Assembly (NCBI GenBank): GCA_030817875.1
Contig: JAUSZU010000001.1
Location: 3,162,001 to 3,226,000 of the forward strand
Direction: 5' to 3'
DNA length: 64,000 nt
DNA from: Flavobacterium sp. W4I14
GTDB lineage: Bacteria > Bacteroidota > Bacteroidia > Sphingobacteriales > Sphingobacteriaceae
The position numbers and the translations under genes were made by a program. Every line of letters begins with the position of its first letter. Positions within the stretch are counted from its first letter, which is position 1. Below are positions 36,100-45,540 of this stretch, piece by piece. The notes beneath the pieces are model-generated. The model did not search any database. It had not been told where the DNA came from and saw only the letters and a list, made by a program, of their open reading frames with translations.

Positions 36100-36768
36100 T
36101 TAATTATTAATTGTTGTAATTAATATATAAGTAGCAGAATCGAACGATTTGTTACTGCTAAACTGAATTATTTCTTTCGTTGTTTCTGCACTTCCCTCAA
36201 CATCGAGGAAAAAAGTCATAAATGGAACAAACAATTCTTGCATTTCTTCACTGATATTTAAATTTGCAGCTGTTTTACAAATCTCTTCTACACTGGTTTC
36301 TGCTAATTGTTGATTACTGATCAGTTCTTCGTAGATCTCAAATTCATCCTGAAACTCATCGTCTTCTACCAATAAAAATTCTTTCAGGAAATCGCCCAAT
36401 TCAGGGTCCAAATCTTCATCCTTACACTCTTTAATGTAAAGCAAAAGGTTTAACAATTCTGTTCCTCTATCTATGGTTTCTTCTTCGATATTCGCCCATT
36501 CATCACTTTCTAAATAGTCGTCTTCCAGTTTCTGTACGTCACTGCTAAAGAAATTCACCATTAATAAATCGAAAAATACTTCACGTAATTCTTCAAATTT
36601 CGGGTGAGAATCGAAAACTGCATCAAAAGCTGTTGCTTTATCTAAAAAGTTGACATCAAGCTCAAAAGCAGCTAATAACTCTGTTTCAAAACCGTCTACA
36701 TTTGTAGCTGAAACCTCAGCATACTTGTTAATGGCTGCACTTAGTGCTTTTTTTACTCTATTATCCAT
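36100..36768 (-). CDS. Hypothetical acidic protein
   Basis: I do not recognise a family. The 222-residue product is strongly acidic (for example DEDLDPELGDF and VEDDEFQDEFEIYEEL), has no signal peptide or membrane segment, and is predicted to be mostly helical. It lies 11 bases upstream of the DUF4199 gene on the same strand and is probably cotranscribed with it. There is no cysteine cluster or nucleotide-binding motif. Confidence 0.7.
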   Translation of the reverse strand: MDNRVKKALSAAINKYAEVSATNVDGFETELLAAFELDVNFLDKATAFDAVFDSHPKFEELREVFFDLLMVNFFSSDVQKLEDDYLESDEWANIEEETIDRGTELLNLLLYIKECKDEDLDPELGDFLKEFLLVEDDEFQDEFEIYEELISNQQLAETSVEEICKTAANLNISEEMQELFVPFMTFFLDVEGSAETTKEIIQFSSNKSFDSATYILITTINN

Positions 36769-36931
36769 GATTAAGATTTTTAGGATTTTAGGATGATAAG
36801 ATTGTATGACCTGAACAACAAATTGTAATTTCCTGCTTTAGTCTTTAAGTTCTTATAACCTGTTAATTTATCAATATTTTTTTTGAACTAATATCTTTTG
36901 AGACATGGTTAAGAACTTTATGCCTTCAACC

Positions 36932-38188
36932 TTAATTCTCCCAGTACTGATTATTATTATAAACCAAAGTTACTTTCCCGTTAAGTTCGGTACCCAATAA
37001 TGGACTGTTCGCCGATTTTGAGTGGTTGCTTGTGGCATTATACAACCACTTTTCTGTCGTATTGAAAACAGTAAAGTTGGCATCAGCATCTTCTTCGATT
37101 ACCGGAATAGCTAAATTTAATAATTTACGTGGATTAATGGCCAATTTCTCTACAATTAAAGCAATGTCCAGCCCAGCCTTTAATAATAGTGGCAACACGG
37201 TTTGTAAAGCGATGATGCCGTAGTGCGCAATTTCGAACTCTACATTTTTAAATTCGATTTCTTCAGGACGGTGTTGAGAAGTAATGGCATCAATGGTTCC
37301 ATCTTTTAAACCAGCAATTAGTGCCTTTACATCTGCTTTTCCGCGCAGTGGTGGCTTAACTTTGTAATTACTATCGAAATCACTTAAAAGTTCTTCTGTA
37401 AACACCAGGTGATGTGCTGTTACATCGCACGAAACCCGAACGCCGTCTTTCTTTGCTTTACGAATCAAAGCCACAGCCCCGGCAGTTGAAATATTGCTAA
37501 TGTGGATTTTGGTTTCATTATAAGATGCCAGGAAAATATCACGGGCAATATGCATTTCTTCAGCCAATGCAGGTAAACCTTTCATGCCCAATAGCACAGA
37601 GTTTTTGCTCTCGTTAATCTGCGATTTGCCAGCTATGGATTTATTTTCGGGATAAACCATTAATAGTGCATCGAACCCTTTTGCATATTGTAATGCACGG
37701 CTCATAAAACCATCGTCTTGTAAGGCCTTATCGCCATCTGAAAAAGCTACTGCACCTGCCTGTTGCATATCAAACAGTTCGGCAAGCTCTTTTGCCTCAC
37801 GGTTTTGACTTATGGCACCAACAGGTAAAACATCAACTAAGTTGTTTTTGGCCCTATTGATAATGTATTCTACCTGAGATTTCGACTGCACAACCGGACT
37901 GGTTTGCGGCAATAAAGCCAAGCCTGTAAAACCTCCAGCTTTTGCGGTTGCAGTTAATGTTTGAATATCTTCCTTGGTTTCGAAACCCGGATCGCCAGCT
38001 ACGCAGTTTAGATCGAAAAAACCTGGCGTTAAGAAAGCACCCTGAGCATCAAAAACAGTTTCGTTTTTATTGGCAGTTAATTTACCTATGTTTTTAATTT
38101 TGCCATTTTCTACCCGAACATCGCATTGTTGATTGTTGAATTTACTTTGCGGATCGGCAACGGCTACATTTTTAACCAGGAGATTCAT
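36932..38188 (-). CDS. Dihydroorotase homologue lacking metal ligands (probably non-catalytic)
   Basis: This 418-residue amidohydrolase-fold protein has a clear full-length match to type I dihydroorotases (FLTPGFFDL, STAGAVALIRKAKKDG, VKPPLRGKAD, NPRKLL). The catalytic residues are not conserved. The HxH motif reads N61-C-V63, the next two His positions are Tyr178 (VYPEN) and Asn231 (HISN), and the TDHAPH Asp is Gln304 (TSQHRPE). Only Asp150 of the FSD motif remains. Non-catalytic PyrC' subunits are known to support aspartate transcarbamoylase, so a structural role in pyrimidine synthesis is a reasonable inference. The gene overlaps the upstream BatA-like gene by 4 bases. Confidence 0.85.
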   Translation of the reverse strand: MNLLVKNVAVADPQSKFNNQQCDVRVENGKIKNIGKLTANKNETVFDAQGAFLTPGFFDLNCVAGDPGFETKEDIQTLTATAKAGGFTGLALLPQTSPVVQSKSQVEYIINRAKNNLVDVLPVGAISQNREAKELAELFDMQQAGAVAFSDGDKALQDDGFMSRALQYAKGFDALLMVYPENKSIAGKSQINESKNSVLLGMKGLPALAEEMHIARDIFLASYNETKIHISNISTAGAVALIRKAKKDGVRVSCDVTAHHLVFTEELLSDFDSNYKVKPPLRGKADVKALIAGLKDGTIDAITSQHRPEEIEFKNVEFEIAHYGIIALQTVLPLLLKAGLDIALIVEKLAINPRKLLNLAIPVIEEDADANFTVFNTTEKWLYNATSNHSKSANSPLLGTELNGKVTLVYNNNQYWEN

Positions 38189-40224
38189 ATTGTTTTTTTT
38201 GTGTTGTTAAAAAATCGGATGAGCAAAATTTCTGCTGCAATAAAAATCAGCGACAAAATTAGACAAAGTTTCCATAAAGTCTGCCCGATTTTATTGGCGC
38301 CAGCAATTAATTTAACGGCATCTTTATCGGTATCGAATATTTTAAGGTTGCCTTTGTCAGCCAACTGATTGAGTCCTGTTTTATCTAAATAATGCATATC
38401 AGATTCTGTTCTGCCATTGTTGAAACTATAAACAGCAAGTAGCGAATCTGCAAGTTTCAGGTTGTAAAAGCCTGCATTTTTTATCTGATCGGCTATGTAA
38501 ATCAGCGTTTTCCCATTTGCCTGACGGATTTCAGGAATTGCCTCAAAGCCATCCGCAGTAATTTTTAAGCTTTGGTTTTTACCCAGCGTAATCTTTTTAC
38601 CCGCCAAGGCATTATCATTACCAAGGTTGTAATATAAAGGCGTTTCATTTCCTCCACTCAATGCCAAACGATAAATCAGCGGCACAAAAACCGGATGACG
38701 GGCTAAATTCCCATCACTTGTATTAAGCCCTGAAGCAGATAAATACACCTGCCCGTTACCTACGCCATATTTGGAGAAAAATGGTTTTCTGCCAGGCAAT
38801 AACATAATATCTTCTTTATTGGAGGTGTTTTTGTCGACAAACGAATAATAGCGGGAAACTGTTGGAAGATCAAGATTTTTAGGGATTTCCTCAAAAACAG
38901 TCTTGAAAATGGGGTTTTGCAGATCAATCTGGTCAACTTTAGTAGCGGTAGTATTTAACGTTTGAATGTTAGGAAGGGACAATCCGCTTAAAAACGAATT
39001 ATAAGTTTGAATATTGGCATCTAAATCAGGGAAAAGCACCACCGTACCGCCTGCATTCATATAGGTTTTTAGCTGCTGTGCCAATCCCGTTGATGGATTT
39101 TTTAAACCGTTCAACACAATCAGGCCGTAACTAGCAAAATTGCTATAATTTACATTGCTTTCAGCATTCTCAGTAAGTTTGTAATAACGATCGGCAGCAA
39201 ACAGTGCTTTAATATAATTACCTGCTATGGCTCCGTTAATACTCAGAACCGGAAAACTTTCATCTACCTTAAAACTGAAGGAAAGCGTATCATCAAAGGT
39301 TACAGGAAAATCTTTAATGCTGATTAAGCCTTTTTGCCATCCTGCGTTCAGTCCGGAGAAATTCAGTGTATCTTTAACTGTTTTACCTGCGGGGATGGTT
39401 ACGGCACCCAACCCCTTTTGTTGGTTGTTGATGCTAAGTTTTAGAGGAATATTTTTCGCTTCCTCTTCGGAGTAATTTTTCAACTGTACAACCAAACGCT
39501 CATTAGCTCCCGGCTGATGATTTGGCGAAAGTGCCCAAACGCTATCTATTGCAACATTCGGAAGGGTATTGGCATTCAGTTTCAAAAATGAATATTGAAT
39601 ATCTGCTTTTGTATCGAGTTTATTGGTAGTGGAGATATTTTTTTGAAAATCGGAGATCAGAAAGCTATACTTATTTGCAGAACCCGTTAAAACATTCCCC
39701 TGCCGGTTGAGTATCTGTTGGAGATTACGGTTTGCTGCCGAGATTTTAACATCATCTAATGCTTTTAAAAACGCTTCCTCGTTTAACAATCGTTGGTGTT
39801 TTCCTTCAAAATTATTGGTCAACAGTTGAAAACGATCGTTCATTCCAAAACCTTTTACCAATTCTTTGGCCCGCCGCTTGGCTTCATCAAGCAGGCTGCC
39901 ATCTTTATTAATGGCTTCCATGCTGTAAGAATTATCGATATAAATGCTTATTACATTGTTTAAAGCAGTTGTTTTTTGATTGTGCGCCGGAATATAAGGC
40001 TGGGCAAATGCCAGAACTAAAAAGATGATTGCCAAAATCCGCGACAACAGAATAAGCAGGTTTTTAAGTTTTTCTTTGGAAGAATTTTGTTGTTCTACTT
40101 CTTTTAAAAGCTGAACATTAGAGAAATAAACCTTCTTAAACTTCCTGAAATTGAATAAATGAATAATAACCGGGATGGCAACCGATATTAGTGCAAAAAG
40201 AAAGCCCGGATAAAGGAAATTCAT
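38185..40224 (-). CDS. BatA-like membrane protein with VWA-type domain
   Basis: This 679-residue inner-membrane protein has an N-terminal double-membrane-helix domain typical of the BatA family (FLYPGFLFALISVAIPVIIH, then LILLSRILAIIFLVLAFA). A von Willebrand A-like region follows with a MIDAS motif D97-x-S99-x-S101 (YIDNSYSM). There is a long periplasmic part (about 110-645) and a C-terminal helix (LWKLCLILSLIFIAAEILLI). Related proteins occur with MoxR/Bat aerotolerance genes, but none is nearby here. Its stop overlaps the dihydroorotase-like start by 4 bases. The precise function is unknown. Confidence 0.85.
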   Translation of the reverse strand: MNFLYPGFLFALISVAIPVIIHLFNFRKFKKVYFSNVQLLKEVEQQNSSKEKLKNLLILLSRILAIIFLVLAFAQPYIPAHNQKTTALNNVISIYIDNSYSMEAINKDGSLLDEAKRRAKELVKGFGMNDRFQLLTNNFEGKHQRLLNEEAFLKALDDVKISAANRNLQQILNRQGNVLTGSANKYSFLISDFQKNISTTNKLDTKADIQYSFLKLNANTLPNVAIDSVWALSPNHQPGANERLVVQLKNYSEEEAKNIPLKLSINNQQKGLGAVTIPAGKTVKDTLNFSGLNAGWQKGLISIKDFPVTFDDTLSFSFKVDESFPVLSINGAIAGNYIKALFAADRYYKLTENAESNVNYSNFASYGLIVLNGLKNPSTGLAQQLKTYMNAGGTVVLFPDLDANIQTYNSFLSGLSLPNIQTLNTTATKVDQIDLQNPIFKTVFEEIPKNLDLPTVSRYYSFVDKNTSNKEDIMLLPGRKPFFSKYGVGNGQVYLSASGLNTSDGNLARHPVFVPLIYRLALSGGNETPLYYNLGNDNALAGKKITLGKNQSLKITADGFEAIPEIRQANGKTLIYIADQIKNAGFYNLKLADSLLAVYSFNNGRTESDMHYLDKTGLNQLADKGNLKIFDTDKDAVKLIAGANKIGQTLWKLCLILSLIFIAAEILLIRFFNNTKKTI

Positions 40225-40284
40225 TAAAAACCAAAGATAGAAAAATTATGGAAAGTGGCGAATTACTATTGTAATAAAGTCGTT

Positions 40285-40689
40285 TTAATAACTAAAACCC
40301 GGAAATTCGATATTTACAATTTTCCAGCCGCCGTTATGCAATGCGAAATACAGTTTAAAAGGTCCGCTTACAATTTTTGATTGTTTTTGAACAACATCTC
40401 TATAACCTGCAACCCCTTCAACAAAGCCCATACCCTTATCATCATTCAAAAGCTCGAAATTAACATCGATAATATCGTATCTGCCACCAACATATTCATC
40501 AGACCGACCGAAAATACCTTTTAACCGACCAATAATCACATCCTTATCAAGCACTTTATTACCTGGGAGAATAAAAAAATCATTCAGTTCGTGGGTAATG
40601 GCCTTCGATTGTTTAAACCAGGCGTTTATAAATCTAATGGCACTATTTACGATATCAGCCTGATGGTTAAATGTGGGGTTGTTCTGCAT
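40285..40689 (-). CDS. NTF2-like (SnoaL/DUF4440-type) small protein
   Basis: A protein of about 134 residues from the chosen ATG (MQNNPTFNHQ). A TTG four codons earlier lies against the terminator hairpin and is less likely. The pattern of one long N-terminal helix followed by curved strands (FVEGVAGYRDVVQKQS; PFKLYFALHNGGWKIVNIEF) is of the NTF2-like fold. No catalytic residues are evident. It stands between the NAD operon terminator and the BatA-like gene on the same strand. Function is unknown. Confidence 0.65.
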   Translation of the reverse strand: MQNNPTFNHQADIVNSAIRFINAWFKQSKAITHELNDFFILPGNKVLDKDVIIGRLKGIFGRSDEYVGGRYDIIDVNFELLNDDKGMGFVEGVAGYRDVVQKQSKIVSGPFKLYFALHNGGWKIVNIEFPGFSY

Positions 40690-40700
40690 TGTATCTTTCA

Positions 40701-40735
40701 AAAAATTAATCGACTGGCCATGGCCAGTCGATTAA
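40701..40735 (-). terminator. Terminator of the NAD/ADP-ribose operon
   Basis: Perfect 30-base palindrome (TTAATCGACTGGCCA at 40706-40720 and its mirror at 40721-40735). On the minus strand it is followed by a T run (plus-strand A tract 40701-40705). It lies 14 bases after the Nampt stop codon. Confidence 0.85.
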
Positions 40736-40748
40736 AAACTTGGCGAAG

Positions 40749-42206
40749 TTAACTATTCTTTAGCCTTTCTCTAATTTCGGCGAGAGAATAATCAATTAAC
40801 AATTTGCCATCTCTGAAAACTTCTTTCAATTCGCCCTCTGCTTCTTCTTCCCAGCTGCATTGATCTTTCAGCTCATATTCGCCTTCTGCATTTTTAAAAA
40901 TCTGTAGTAAACCTTTTGCTGATTTCTTGGTGCCATCGTCGGTAATCGGATCTTTAAATATTTCGCGACCGATGCCATCTACTTCTCCATAAGTGGCTTT
41001 CATCGCAAAACCAAAAGTATCGCGTGTATTATATTGATAGGTGAATGAACCGATGCCAAAAACAACATTGGTAGAAGCAAAACCTTTAGCTTTTAGCCGC
41101 TCACAGATCTGTGTAGCCCTTTCGGTAGTAATGCTATCTCCATAAATAGCACCAATCTGCGGTACCAGTTCTTTAAACCCTTTGTTGTTAGTTTTTCCAC
41201 CGAAAACATCCCAAAGCAGCTCGATTACACCCTTTTTCTCATTTTCGTTTTTGCCATTTGGATTTCCGCAGATAATATCAACCGGATCTCCCGAATCTGG
41301 CCTGATTACCACTTTACCTGGACGGGCAATAATATCATCTTTTAAAACAGGTAGATACTCGGTCAATACTTTCCATAAATCCCAGGTATCAGAAACGATA
41401 GATACAATTCCTTTCGGGTAAACTTCTAAAATCAAACGTTTAAAGGTTTCAAGTTCTCCGGTATTGGTTCCCATACACATTACAGAGTGTTCTGTTGCAG
41501 CTACTGATCCACCAATTAACTCTTTATCTGAATCTGCATTGTAATACTCTTCTAAAAAATCGATGGCTGGAATGGTATCTGTTCCTGTAAAACTCAATAA
41601 ATGCCCTGCTGCCGAAGTTACCGCAGCTTCTATTCCCCCCATGCCACGCATAGAAAAATCGTGCCCCTGCCAATCTACAAATTCTGGAACTGAAGAGGTT
41701 TCTGCGGCATACTGATCCAAAATGGCGCGGTATTGTTTAGCTATTGTAGCAGAATTACATGGCAGCCACACCACCGCTGATAGTAAGGTTTCGAAATAAT
41801 TGGTCAACCAGAAAAATTCAGACTTTGTATTGTACATGGTAAACATGGGTACACGCAAAGGTACTTCAGCACCTTCTGGTAATGATTTAAAAACCATTGG
41901 AATATAACCCAGATCGTGTAAATCAGCTATATGTTGTGTACCTACCAAATTTTCTCCCAGGTAATTATTGATCCTGCGCGCATATTTCTTTAAAATTTCT
42001 TCTTTTGGTTGTTTAAAGAAATTTTGGTTAAAATCCTCAATGATGTATTTTTTGATAAAATACTGCAAGCCAAAAAGCACCACATGATTTACGTTTTCTA
42101 GCCTGCTTTTTCTTGGCGTCCAGTTAGAATAAACCAATGTAGTATTTTCTGGGTATTGCCTGCGGTGATCTACTTTGTATCCGTCGGTTAATAATAATGG
42201 GTTCAT
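40749..42206 (-). CDS. nadV: Nicotinamide phosphoribosyltransferase (Nampt/NadV family)
   Basis: This 485-residue enzyme makes nicotinamide mononucleotide from nicotinamide and PRPP in NAD salvage. Recognised landmarks are LLTDGYKVDHRRQYP at the N-terminus, DWQGHDFSMRGMGG, Asp210 in TGTDT (the nicotinamide-specificity position), His240 in ATEHSVM (the phosphorylated histidine) and RPDSGDP. It is the last gene of an eight-gene operon governed by NrtR. Because a Prs-like kinase is encoded in the same operon, the pair could instead use ADP-ribose pyrophosphate, as in phage NARP1 (Adps and Namat). The sequence alone does not decide. Confidence 0.92.
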   Translation of the reverse strand: MNPLLLTDGYKVDHRRQYPENTTLVYSNWTPRKSRLENVNHVVLFGLQYFIKKYIIEDFNQNFFKQPKEEILKKYARRINNYLGENLVGTQHIADLHDLGYIPMVFKSLPEGAEVPLRVPMFTMYNTKSEFFWLTNYFETLLSAVVWLPCNSATIAKQYRAILDQYAAETSSVPEFVDWQGHDFSMRGMGGIEAAVTSAAGHLLSFTGTDTIPAIDFLEEYYNADSDKELIGGSVAATEHSVMCMGTNTGELETFKRLILEVYPKGIVSIVSDTWDLWKVLTEYLPVLKDDIIARPGKVVIRPDSGDPVDIICGNPNGKNENEKKGVIELLWDVFGGKTNNKGFKELVPQIGAIYGDSITTERATQICERLKAKGFASTNVVFGIGSFTYQYNTRDTFGFAMKATYGEVDGIGREIFKDPITDDGTKKSAKGLLQIFKNAEGEYELKDQCSWEEEAEGELKEVFRDGKLLIDYSLAEIRERLKNS

Positions 42207-42223
42207 CGTTTTTATATTTATAG

Positions 42224-42958
42224 TTAAATGTTATTTCTTCCTTTTTCATTCGGATACAGGCTTTGTAAAGTGTCACTTTGCCAAAAATCCTTGGATTCGA
42301 TATCCAAACAGGTTAATTTTCCGGTAAATGCAGCACCAGTATCGATATTCCAAACATTACAACCTTGCATGGGTATGTCAATATTGTAGTAAAGCGTTGG
42401 AGTATGACCAATATAAATTTCATTGTAGAGTAATAAACGTTTCGGATAAATCGCTGAATCTTTTTTAATTCTGTTATCCATAGTCAGTGCCATTTCCCAA
42501 AGTGTTCTATCCCATGAATAATTGGAAGAATAACGTTCTTTTTCCGGGCCGTGCATGGAAGAAAAACCAGCGTGAATAAAGAGGTTGTTCTGCTCATCAA
42601 CGTAGTAATCTTTCATGCGTTCAAAGAAATTTAGATGTTTTTGCTTCACTGGATCAGGTATGTTTTTATAACTTTCGATGGTTAATTTACCACCGTGAAC
42701 AAACCAAACATCATCTACAATACCTTTTTCCAACCAATCGATACACCAGGCATCGTGATTTCCTTTGATAAAAATGCATTGATGGTTTTCTTCCAATTGC
42801 ATCAGGTAATTGATTACCTGTGCCGATTCACTCCATCCATCCACATAATCACCAAGGAAAATCAGTTTGTCATCTTTTGTTACCTCTGCGCGCTCGAATA
42901 ACTGAACTAAACCTTTTAATCCCCCGTGTATATCACCTATTGCTAATGTTCTGCCCAT
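42224..42958 (-). CDS. Calcineurin-like metallophosphoesterase (Ser/Thr phosphatase type)
   Basis: This 244-residue cytoplasmic phosphoesterase has complete metal-binding motifs: GDIHG (8-12), GDYVDGWSES (36-45), GNHDAW (66-71), then HAGFSS and GHTPTLYY. It belongs to the bacterial PrpA/ApaH-like group that acts on phosphoproteins or dinucleotides. It starts one base before the kptA stop region and lies 17 bases upstream of nadV, so it is inside the NAD operon. A plausible but unproven role is removal of a phosphate from ADP-ribose phosphates made by KptA, or cleavage of a dinucleotide such as Ap4A. Confidence 0.88.
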   Translation of the reverse strand: MGRTLAIGDIHGGLKGLVQLFERAEVTKDDKLIFLGDYVDGWSESAQVINYLMQLEENHQCIFIKGNHDAWCIDWLEKGIVDDVWFVHGGKLTIESYKNIPDPVKQKHLNFFERMKDYYVDEQNNLFIHAGFSSMHGPEKERYSSNYSWDRTLWEMALTMDNRIKKDSAIYPKRLLLYNEIYIGHTPTLYYNIDIPMQGCNVWNIDTGAAFTGKLTCLDIESKDFWQSDTLQSLYPNEKGRNNI

Positions 42959-42959
42959 G

Positions 42960-43502
42960 TTAGAATGTCATATATTCAACGGGCACAACATCTGTTAGCC
43001 ACACATTGTTAGCTGATAAATAAAATTTATAGCCTGCCCTGTGCATCTCTCCACTATTAATAGTAAGGATAACCGGCTTTCCCCTTCTGCCACCTACTTT
43101 ATTGGCCGTTTCTCTATCGGCACTTAAATGCACGTGCTGTCTGCTCATTTTTTGCAGTCCCTGCGATTTAATATCCGACAGGAACTTTTCAACCGTACCA
43201 TGATACAGGTAGGCTAATGGTTCGGCTTGATTTAAATTTAATTCAACAGCAATAGAATGTCCTTGGCTTGCCCTTATTTTAGTTTTATCATCATTGAAAG
43301 CAAACCTCTTTTTGTCGTTATTTTCAACAATGTAGTCAAGTTGTTCAAAATCTATCCTTCGGTCGTAAAGGTCAAACTTTGCAATTAACTCATTTACATC
43401 TGCCCAACCGTTTTCGTCAAGTTCTAAGCCTATGGTTTCTGGCGAATGTCTTAAAATATAGCTGAGTAGTTTACTTATGCCTTTTGTTATTTTATTGTCC
43501 AT
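42960..43502 (-). CDS. kptA: RNA 2'-phosphotransferase (Tpt1/KptA)
   Basis: This 180-residue enzyme uses NAD to remove a 2'-phosphate from RNA, releasing nicotinamide and ADP-ribose cyclic phosphate. The N-terminal winged-helix part reads ISKLLSYILRHSPETIGLEL and DENGWADVNELI. The C-terminal ADP-ribosyltransferase fold has LYHGTVEKFLSDI, HVHLSADRETANKVGGRRGK and AGYKFYLSANNVWLT, so the catalytic Arg/His set appears intact. Its neighbours are a macrodomain and an ADP-ribosylglycohydrolase, which can process the ADP-ribose product; nicotinamide is the substrate of the Nampt encoded at the operon end. Confidence 0.93.
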   Translation of the reverse strand: MDNKITKGISKLLSYILRHSPETIGLELDENGWADVNELIAKFDLYDRRIDFEQLDYIVENNDKKRFAFNDDKTKIRASQGHSIAVELNLNQAEPLAYLYHGTVEKFLSDIKSQGLQKMSRQHVHLSADRETANKVGGRRGKPVILTINSGEMHRAGYKFYLSANNVWLTDVVPVEYMTF

Positions 43503-43515
43503 GACTTCAATGTTA

Positions 43516-44025
43516 TTACCCTAATTTCTCTTTGTAGAGCTGATAATTTTCATCGTCGAAACAAACGAAGATTACCTTCTCTATCTTTTCTTTTTCAGCA
43601 AAATTATTTACCGTGGCAATGGCAATATCTGCTGCTTTATCTTTAGGGAAATGATAAATCCCTGTGCTGATGTTGGGGAATGCAATAATCTTAACATCAT
43701 TTTCAACTGCTAAGGTTAAACTGCTACGGTAGCACTCTGCAAGCAAAGTATTTTTTTCCTCACTATCACCATTCCATACAGGTCCAACCGTATGGATCAC
43801 ATATTTTGCCGGTAAATTACCTGCCGTGGTAATTACTGCATTTCCAGTTTTGCAATTCCCTTGTTTATTCCTGATGGCCACGCAAGCTTCTAAAATGGCT
43901 TTACCACCTTTTCTATGAATGGCACCATCTACCCCTCCGCCGCCAAGCAAAGAACTGTTTGCTGCATTAACAATTGCATCGGCTTTAATTTCCGTTATAT
44001 CGGCTTTGATTAGTTCTAAAATCAT
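43516..44025 (-). CDS. Macrodomain protein (O-acetyl-ADP-ribose deacetylase/ADP-ribosyl hydrolase type)
   Basis: This 169-residue stand-alone macrodomain is of the YmdB/MacroD class. The ADP-ribose-binding motifs are intact: [20 protein letters not shown] (Asn20, Asn23 and the GGGGVDGAI loop 28-36), VIHTVGPVW, and [12 protein letters not shown] for the phosphate loop. Members deacetylate O-acetyl-ADP-ribose, remove mono-ADP-ribose from proteins or nucleic acids, or dephosphorylate ADP-ribose 1''-phosphate. The last activity would fit the KptA product made by the next gene. It lies between the glycohydrolase-NADAR gene and kptA. Confidence 0.93.
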   Translation of the reverse strand: MILELIKADITEIKADAIVNAANSSLLGGGGVDGAIHRKGGKAILEACVAIRNKQGNCKTGNAVITTAGNLPAKYVIHTVGPVWNGDSEEKNTLLAECYRSSLTLAVENDVKIIAFPNISTGIYHFPKDKAADIAIATVNNFAEKEKIEKVIFVCFDDENYQLYKEKLG

Positions 44026-44061
44026 TTCATCTAATTCGTTACTTAATGATTGGTCTTAACA

Positions 44062-45540
44062 TTAAAGATTCGGTATCTCATCCCTTACTTCCATCAATGC
44101 AAAACCTAATAGGTTTAAACCTTTCCAATTTCCGGGAATGAGCGCATTTGAGTTATCTTCGGCCAAACCGATCCCCCAAATTGCATCAACCGGACTGGCT
44201 TCAACCAAGATTTTACTTTTAGTTTGTAGAAGGAAAGATTTCAAATCCTCATTTTGAGAAAACTTAAGCAAGTTTCCCTGTTTTACAATTTCATATTTAT
44301 GAGCATCCCATTTTGTTGCATCGAAGTTTCTAATCTGTCGCCCAAGATCTTTTACATCTTTAGGAGATTTTTTCGCTAATATTTTTTCGAAAACCTGTTG
44401 ATCATTAAACAATAAAGCCTTTTTTGCCATCATATAATGTTCAGCTGTTTGATAGATGATGTCATTTTCAACAAATGGAGATGGCCACCATTGGCTTAAA
44501 CAAGCTTTAGAAAGCGTTCCATTTTTCGGCCCCTGATGTCCCCAAAAAAATAGAAATCCATTACTTTCTTTTATATCTGCAACATTATATTTCTGCTTTT
44601 TCATAAACACCGCATTCATTTTTTCACAGAGTTCTTCAATTTCATTTTTTTTAACAATTGTATTAAGCCATTTTTCAGGAATAGATTCAAAACCATAAAT
44701 TAAACCTGCCAAACCGCCTGTAATTGCCCCAGTTGTATCAGTATCATCACCAAGATTAACTGCTTTTAGAACGGCATCCTCATAAGTTTCGGTACTGAGG
44801 ATACACCATAAGCTAGCTTCGAGACTGTGCAACACATAACCAGAAGAATAAATCTCGCTCTCCGGAACCGTAGAGATATCATTTATCAAAACCCTTTTAA
44901 ATAATTCAATTTCCTTTTGTTCAAAATCATTATCAGCGATAAATTTTTTGAGTTTAATCTGCATTTTAAGATACGCTTCACTTTTATCCTTTTCCTTTAA
45001 AAGCTCCAAGCCATAAACGATATAGATAAAGCAAGCAAAAACCGACCGAAAGTGCGCATGGGTAATGGATGAAACTTCTTTTACCAGCTGAAAAATATGC
45101 TGCAAGTCGTTTTTATCTTGAAGATAAAATAACAGAGGTAGAATTCTCATCAAAGATCCATTTCCATTATCCATTTCTGATGCTCCACCACATAAAACCG
45201 GATCAGCACCATGCTTTATCATTTTAATGGCTTCAGCTGTTGCTATACCGATGTCGAAAACTTTTCCGTGAGGGGTCCAAATCTCGGCATTAAACCATTG
45301 AAGAAATTTCTGAGCAATATTATCTAAATTATAACCGCAACACAGGCTTTCGGCTAAGCAAAATGTAAGCGAGCTATCATCACTCCAAGTACCTAGCGGC
45401 TGATCATGAACACCATACGCCTGCATATCCTTTACCGGAAATCTTTTTAAAAAATCCCTTTTCTTAAATTCAACAGGCACACCCAAAGCATCGCCAACTA
45501 CCAGGCCGAATATTGAACTACGGATAACTGTGGTTTTCAT
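44062..45540 (-). CDS. ADP-ribosylglycohydrolase-NADAR fusion protein
   Basis: This 492-residue protein has two domains. The N-terminal DraG-like ADP-ribosylglycohydrolase (1 to about 300) has GLVVGDALGVPVEF, the metal motif TWSDDSS (Asp54, Asp55) and the second metal motif LGDDTDTTGAITGG (Asp265, Asp266). The C-terminal NADAR/YbiA domain (about 340-485) has FWGHQGP, FVENDIIYQTAEHYMMAKKA and DAIWGIGL. NADAR enzymes hydrolyse N-glycosidic bonds; some remove ADP-ribose from DNA guanine. The fusion therefore joins two ADP-ribose-removing activities in one chain. The start overlaps the upstream gene by 4 bases. Confidence 0.93.
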   Translation of the reverse strand: MKTTVIRSSIFGLVVGDALGVPVEFKKRDFLKRFPVKDMQAYGVHDQPLGTWSDDSSLTFCLAESLCCGYNLDNIAQKFLQWFNAEIWTPHGKVFDIGIATAEAIKMIKHGADPVLCGGASEMDNGNGSLMRILPLLFYLQDKNDLQHIFQLVKEVSSITHAHFRSVFACFIYIVYGLELLKEKDKSEAYLKMQIKLKKFIADNDFEQKEIELFKRVLINDISTVPESEIYSSGYVLHSLEASLWCILSTETYEDAVLKAVNLGDDTDTTGAITGGLAGLIYGFESIPEKWLNTIVKKNEIEELCEKMNAVFMKKQKYNVADIKESNGFLFFWGHQGPKNGTLSKACLSQWWPSPFVENDIIYQTAEHYMMAKKALLFNDQQVFEKILAKKSPKDVKDLGRQIRNFDATKWDAHKYEIVKQGNLLKFSQNEDLKSFLLQTKSKILVEASPVDAIWGIGLAEDNSNALIPGNWKGLNLLGFALMEVRDEIPNL

